Source of the DNA: MGBC108787 sp964430695
GTDB lineage: Bacteria; Bacillota_I; Bacilli_A; RF39; UBA660
DNA: 64,000 nucleotides
Assembly: GCA_964430695.1 (NCBI GenBank)
Contig: CAYSFO010000001.1
Span: forward strand, 5,614 to 69,613
Direction: 5' to 3'
In this document: piece by piece, positions 60,319 to 64,000 of the stretch
Layout: each line of letters begins with the position of its first letter
Numbering within the stretch: the stretch's first letter is position 1
Made by a program: the position numbers and the translations under genes
Notes under the pieces: generated by a model
What the model saw: the letters and a program-made list of their open reading frames with translations, nothing else
What the model was told of the DNA's origin: nothing
The model's database searches: none

Positions 60319-61818
60319 TTAAATGTTAAGAAATTCTTTATTTTGTCTTTTTCGTTCTCTTTTATAATCAGACGATTTCCCATTACCATTCTTCGGTTTT
60401 CCTGCTAAAGATCTTTTCGCTTTTTCCGTATATGTTGGCAAAACACGTGATACTTTACTCTCAATAGAACGAATAACAGAAATTTGTAGTTCACTTGGAT
60501 TTGGTGGATCACTTTCCGTACTCGAGTAATCTGGCATATAAAAGCCAACTTGTTCTTCTGGTAACAATTTTCCTTTTGGCGTTGCTAATTGAACAGAAAA
60601 TATGCGCAAATTTTCTTTATTTTGTTTAGGTATGACAAGAGCCCCTAAAAATAAACCATTATGCACATTTGCAATAAAATATCCATCCTGTCTTACAATT
60701 ACTTCTAATCCCTCTGATATTCTTGGCAAACTATTTTCATATGCTTTGTAATTATAAAACACAAAATCTGTAAGTACACTTACAAAGGCGTCATAATCCT
60801 CTATTACCTTTATCTGTTTTTGTCTACTCTCTAATATTTCTTTTTTCTTTTCTAAATATTCACTTTCATATTGATTTGCATTTTTTAATGTACAATCGAA
60901 TAAATCTATACCCATTTCAAGTAAAAAAGCCTCTTTATATAAAGATAAAACACTAGAAATAATACTTTTTAGATGATTATTTGCATCATGTCCAACAACA
61001 GGATAACACTTTTCACATATTTCTCTTTCTGGTTCTAGACCTTGATAAAATGAGTAATGTAAACAAATCTTTTTTCCTAAAAAATCTTGCCCTATTTTTT
61101 CTTCAGAGGGCATAGGAAGAAATGCATAAGTAGCAAGCAAAGAAAACGAATCCGTTGTTCTTTTTCTATTTGCATTCAATATGTTTTCATAAGTTTTTGG
61201 TGCAATTACAATATCATAATTATCCATTTTTTCCTCTATTTGTTGTGAGGTTTCTTCACTATCTAATAAAAAGTCAACGTTTACTCCAAATGGTTTAGTT
61301 AAAGTATTTATATCAATTAAATTGGTAGCAGAAGAAACATACAATACTTTTAAATCTTCTTTTAATTTCGTTTTGTTTTTGATGTCTAAAACGCATGTTT
61401 TTTCATCTTTCATCTTTTCAATAACCATATCTAAAACAGTTGTAAAATCATGTGGTTCTACTTTTTTACCATCTATATAAAAATCATTTTTCCTTTTTGG
61501 CTTTTTTGATTTTTCTATATCATCCAAAGACGTTTCAACCTCTACTCGAATGCTTTTTTGTCTATCAAGAGTCCACAATAAACTATAAAATCTATGGTTA
61601 TTTCCTCCACAACCATATATTCTATTGCATCGTTCAAAAACAATTTGATATTCATTCAATTTTTTAGGACGATTTTTAAAATATTCTCCCGCTTTTATAT
61701 CAGATTTAAAACGCTCAATATGCATAAATCCAAATTTTTTTAATTGTTCATAATCTTTTTGTTTATTAGAGATTAATAATATATTTGCATATTTTAAAAT
61801 TATATCTTTTGTTATCAT
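60319..61818 (-). CDS. Unknown 499-residue soluble protein
   Basis: Family not recognised. Possible landmarks are a Cys/Gly-rich loop (RIYGCGGNNHRFYSLLW, about residues 65-82), a CEKCYPVVGHD loop (about 275), a long helix (YLEKKKEILESRQKQIK), and a basic disordered tail (GKPKNGNGKSS, then KRERKRQ). No membrane helix or signal peptide. Independent of its neighbours by spacing (about 45-65 bp). The tail suggests nucleic-acid binding, but that is only a charge argument. Confidence 0.7.
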   Translation of the reverse strand: MITKDIILKYANILLISNKQKDYEQLKKFGFMHIERFKSDIKAGEYFKNRPKKLNEYQIVFERCNRIYGCGGNNHRFYSLLWTLDRQKSIRVEVETSLDDIEKSKKPKRKNDFYIDGKKVEPHDFTTVLDMVIEKMKDEKTCVLDIKNKTKLKEDLKVLYVSSATNLIDINTLTKPFGVNVDFLLDSEETSQQIEEKMDNYDIVIAPKTYENILNANRKRTTDSFSLLATYAFLPMPSEEKIGQDFLGKKICLHYSFYQGLEPEREICEKCYPVVGHDANNHLKSIISSVLSLYKEAFLLEMGIDLFDCTLKNANQYESEYLEKKKEILESRQKQIKVIEDYDAFVSVLTDFVFYNYKAYENSLPRISEGLEVIVRQDGYFIANVHNGLFLGALVIPKQNKENLRIFSVQLATPKGKLLPEEQVGFYMPDYSSTESDPPNPSELQISVIRSIESKVSRVLPTYTEKAKRSLAGKPKNGNGKSSDYKRERKRQNKEFLNI

Positions 61819-61863
61819 AAATTATCCTTTCTAAAACACTTTTTTATTATATTTATTCTATAT

Positions 61864-62565
61864 TTATCGTACTAATCTTTTTTCTCTTACTAAAGCTTGT
61901 TCCTCTTCAATTTCCTTTATAGCAATTACAATACGAGGTATATAAGGTTTATATTTATTCATTGCTTTTTCTTTTCGTTTTTCATCTAAGTCATTTACTC
62001 GTAAGGGGCTTTGATTATCTTCCATATCCCAAAATTTTACACGAAGGGCAATCAAATTTCCAGAAGCAATAATTTGATCAATATATTCATCATAATTTTT
62101 ATATTTTTCCTTATGATTATTTAGTATTTCTAAAGCTTCTAATATGTTGTTAGAAAATCCGAATCTTCTTAAAACTTCTAATGTCAGATATCCATCTTCA
62201 ATAACATCATGCAATAAACCTACGACTTTTTCTTCTTCCGTATCCAAACAATTACTTACACGAACAAAATGGCCAGCTGCAGCATGCTTTGATCTATCTT
62301 CTTGTTCATTATAAATTCTACCGACAATAGATAATGCTTTATTATAATCATCACACCTAAGTAATCTATCTAAATCTTCTACTTTAAAAAAGATAGAAAT
62401 AAGGCTATCTGCGATAACAGACTCACTTATATTTGTTTCTCTTAAAACTTTTACCGCATTTTTAATATAAGCTCTTAAGGAATCATCCTTTAGATTCTTT
62501 AAACTTTCCATTTTTTGATACGAAAAATAATTGTCTTTAATTTCCCAATCTACTGCACTGCTCAT
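61864..62565 (-). CDS. HD-domain hydrolase, (p)ppGpp hydrolase-like
   Basis: 233 residues. HD motifs of the RelA/SpoT-Mesh1 type are visible: SKHAAAGHFVRVSN, VVGLLHDVIEDG, and LRVKFWDMEDNQ, which matches the final metal-binding D..N helix. The substrate may be an alarmone or another nucleotide. An N-terminal helical part (about 1-70) is specific to this protein. Monocistronic. Confidence 0.78.
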   Translation of the reverse strand: MSSAVDWEIKDNYFSYQKMESLKNLKDDSLRAYIKNAVKVLRETNISESVIADSLISIFFKVEDLDRLLRCDDYNKALSIVGRIYNEQEDRSKHAAAGHFVRVSNCLDTEEEKVVGLLHDVIEDGYLTLEVLRRFGFSNNILEALEILNNHKEKYKNYDEYIDQIIASGNLIALRVKFWDMEDNQSPLRVNDLDEKRKEKAMNKYKPYIPRIVIAIKEIEEEQALVREKRLVR

Positions 62566-62622
62566 CCCAAAACCTCCAAAAACGCTTTATTACTTTTTTA
62601 TTGTAACACTTTCATTCTATTT

Positions 62623-62656
62623 TTTCAAAAAAAGGAAGACAACTTTTGTTATCTTC
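62623..62656 (-). terminator. Terminator of the right-edge surface-protein gene
   Basis: GAAGATAAC/GTTGTCTTC stem (one G-T pair) on the minus strand followed by CTTTTTTT. Confidence 0.75.
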
Positions 62657-62675
62657 AAGTTAACATATATATGTT

Positions 62676-64000
62676 TTATCCGATTTCGATGGTATATGGT
62701 GTTTCTTTACTCCCATCTCCACCTTGGAATCGCACATCAGATCTTAGATGGAAAACAGGGCGAACGGAATTAAGGTGAGGGGTCCAGGTGTTATAGGATG
62801 TACTTCCATTTGCCAATATTTCAAATATACCGAGCAAAGCATCTATGTATGGAGTTACGGTCCATTGTTGCTTCGACGCATCAAGTAACCAATCTCCTAC
62901 GTAACACGAACTAGTCGTATTGTAAAAACTACCGTAATAACTAACGTCAATACTCAAGCATTTCTCTCTATCCTCAGATATACCTCCAGATGTAGCGAAT
63001 GCATAGTCGGATAAATACATTAGACCTACACTGCCTAGTGACGAAATAGGGCTTTTAACACGGTTTCCTCCAGTATCACCTCTCTCATAAGAATAACTTC
63101 TTGCTGCGGAAGAACCAGAAGCACCACCAAGATACCATTTCGTATCATCTATGTATTTGTGATAACTACTTATGCTATTCCAATATTCTTGATTTAAAAC
63201 AGTTGTATTTAATGTACTCGTTGTCCAATTATTACTTTCGACTTCTTTACTACCACTCCAGTAATAGGTTCCATAACTTGTAGCTTTAATTAATTTGACT
63301 CTATTTTCATAAGGACCATTTTCACTACTTTGCGTTGGTATTACTCCGATGATTCGGTATAGTTGGTCTTCTGTACATGTTCCACTTGCTTCTAGACATA
63401 CATAGTTATGTACATAATTACTTTCATCTATGTCTCCTCCTATATAGCGATAGTCTATTAGTGCATTAGTTCCAGTTTGGTATGTTGCTCCATGTTCTTG
63501 TCTTATGATACTAGAATCTGTTAGTGTTTTAGCAATTAAGTAATCGCTAAATAATGTTGTTGATGGGGTTACATAATATACACTACATTCCATTCCTTCT
63601 TCATAATTTGTTACTGTTTCTTCTTTTGTATTTTCATTATAACTTGCTGTTCCTTTATTACATGTCATACTTTTATATAAATATATGCTTTTATCTGGTT
63701 TTTCGTCTACTTCTTCTTCATCTATATAGTATTTGAATATAGAACTAAAGTTGATACTACATTTTGTTGGCTTTGTTATCGCTCCACTTATTGTTACTGT
63801 CCAATTATTATAATTCCATGTTCCACTCATTTCTTCTGTATCACATGTTACTGTTACTGTATAGTTTCTACCTTTTGGTATTTCTGTTATACCTTCTCCA
63901 TCTAAGGTCATTGCAAGTTGGATATCCCCACTTACAAAATCAGGAATTCTTCCTTTTAATACATTAAACTCTAGTTTTTCTTCATATAAAGCAAATGTTC
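62676..64000 (-). CDS. Surface-type protein with C-terminal DYRYIG/WYLGG domain (partial, N-terminus off the right edge)
   Basis: The frame stays open through position 64000 and upstream of the Met at 63911, so the gene is cut by the window edge. The visible part has an Ig/jelly-like region (YTVTVTCDTEEM; KCSINFSS) followed by a domain with IDYRYIGGD, LYRIIGVI, DDTKWYLGGASG, VGLMYLSDYAFA, and a final FRVRPVF-like strand (SVRPVFHLRSDV). The protein ends in GGDGSKETPYTIE. This combination is common in secreted or pilus-like proteins of uncultured gut Firmicutes, often in many paralogues. Several Cys suggest an extracellular disulfide-bearing fold. Confidence 0.75.
   Translation of the reverse strand, partial: TFALYEEKLEFNVLKGRIPDFVSGDIQLAMTLDGEGITEIPKGRNYTVTVTCDTEEMSGTWNYNNWTVTISGAITKPTKCSINFSSIFKYYIDEEEVDEKPDKSIYLYKSMTCNKGTASYNENTKEETVTNYEEGMECSVYYVTPSTTLFSDYLIAKTLTDSSIIRQEHGATYQTGTNALIDYRYIGGDIDESNYVHNYVCLEASGTCTEDQLYRIIGVIPTQSSENGPYENRVKLIKATSYGTYYWSGSKEVESNNWTTSTLNTTVLNQEYWNSISSYHKYIDDTKWYLGGASGSSAARSYSYERGDTGGNRVKSPISSLGSVGLMYLSDYAFATSGGISEDREKCLSIDVSYYGSFYNTTSSCYVGDWLLDASKQQWTVTPYIDALLGIFEILANGSTSYNTWTPHLNSVRPVFHLRSDVRFQGGDGSKETPYTIEIG

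Overview
The window is AT-rich bacterial DNA (roughly 70% A+T by eye) read with the standard code: TGA is used as a stop, for example at 1561-1563. Gene content and order point to a low-GC Gram-positive of the class Bacilli. The alaS-ireB-ruvX-DUF1292-mltG-trmR-trhP1-trhP2 row, mraZ-rsmH-ftsL-ftsI, the DUF2624/endonuclease IV pair, ylbD/ylbE and an alaS T-box all have Bacillus-type counterparts. The very short alanyl-tRNA synthetase, the surface protein at the right edge and the overall base composition suggest an uncultured gut lineage (RF39/Mollicutes-like or Erysipelotrichia-like). A cell wall is implied by three class B penicillin-binding proteins, MltG and RsmH/MraZ. The naming of the lineage is inference; no rRNA or tRNA gene was seen.

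Region 1 (1 to about 19,540) is the right part of an integrative and conjugative element (ICE) whose left end lies outside the window. Nearly all its genes are on the minus strand. From right to left they are: a DUF5655-like protein, small unknowns, a membrane protein and a VanZ-like protein; a divergent XRE regulator; a LysR/NUDIX/Gfo-Idh-MocA cargo group; an iteron-like repeat array; an ArpU/sigma-like regulator; an exported Cys-rich protein; a thioester and Cna-B adhesin with its sortase; a winged-helix regulator; an SSB-like protein, a serine-recombinase/DUF3846 fusion and SSB; then a type IV secretion block (VirB2-, VirB6-, VirB3- and VirB4-like).

The element interrupts a class B PBP gene between its SxN and KTG motifs, so only the N-terminal part of that gene (19.5-20.6 kb) remains here.

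Region 2 (19.5-64 kb) is chromosomal. It holds a tandem-repeat protein broken by a 100-N assembly gap, a capsule-type tyrosine kinase/phosphatase trio, the start of the division cluster, and a degenerate ABC transporter with EF-P and L33. Next come PBP2 and endonuclease IV, a competence/type IV-like prepilin, a decayed TnpB, YlbD/YlbE, and topoisomerase IV with two phage-antirepressor-type genes between parE and parC. These are followed by a large lineage-specific membrane protein, the tRNA mo5U operon with MltG/RuvX/IreB, a candidate type I toxin-antitoxin locus, NagZ-like GH3, a T-box-controlled alaS operon, an AI-2E family permease, MiaB, an HD hydrolase and a partial surface protein.

The main candidates for something undescribed are the serine-recombinase/DUF3846 fusion, the iteron array with alternating 34/23-bp spacing, the PBP split by an ICE, the Fst-like toxin/antisense locus at 53.4-53.6 kb, the minimal AlaRS and the ABC transporter with degenerate catalytic motifs.
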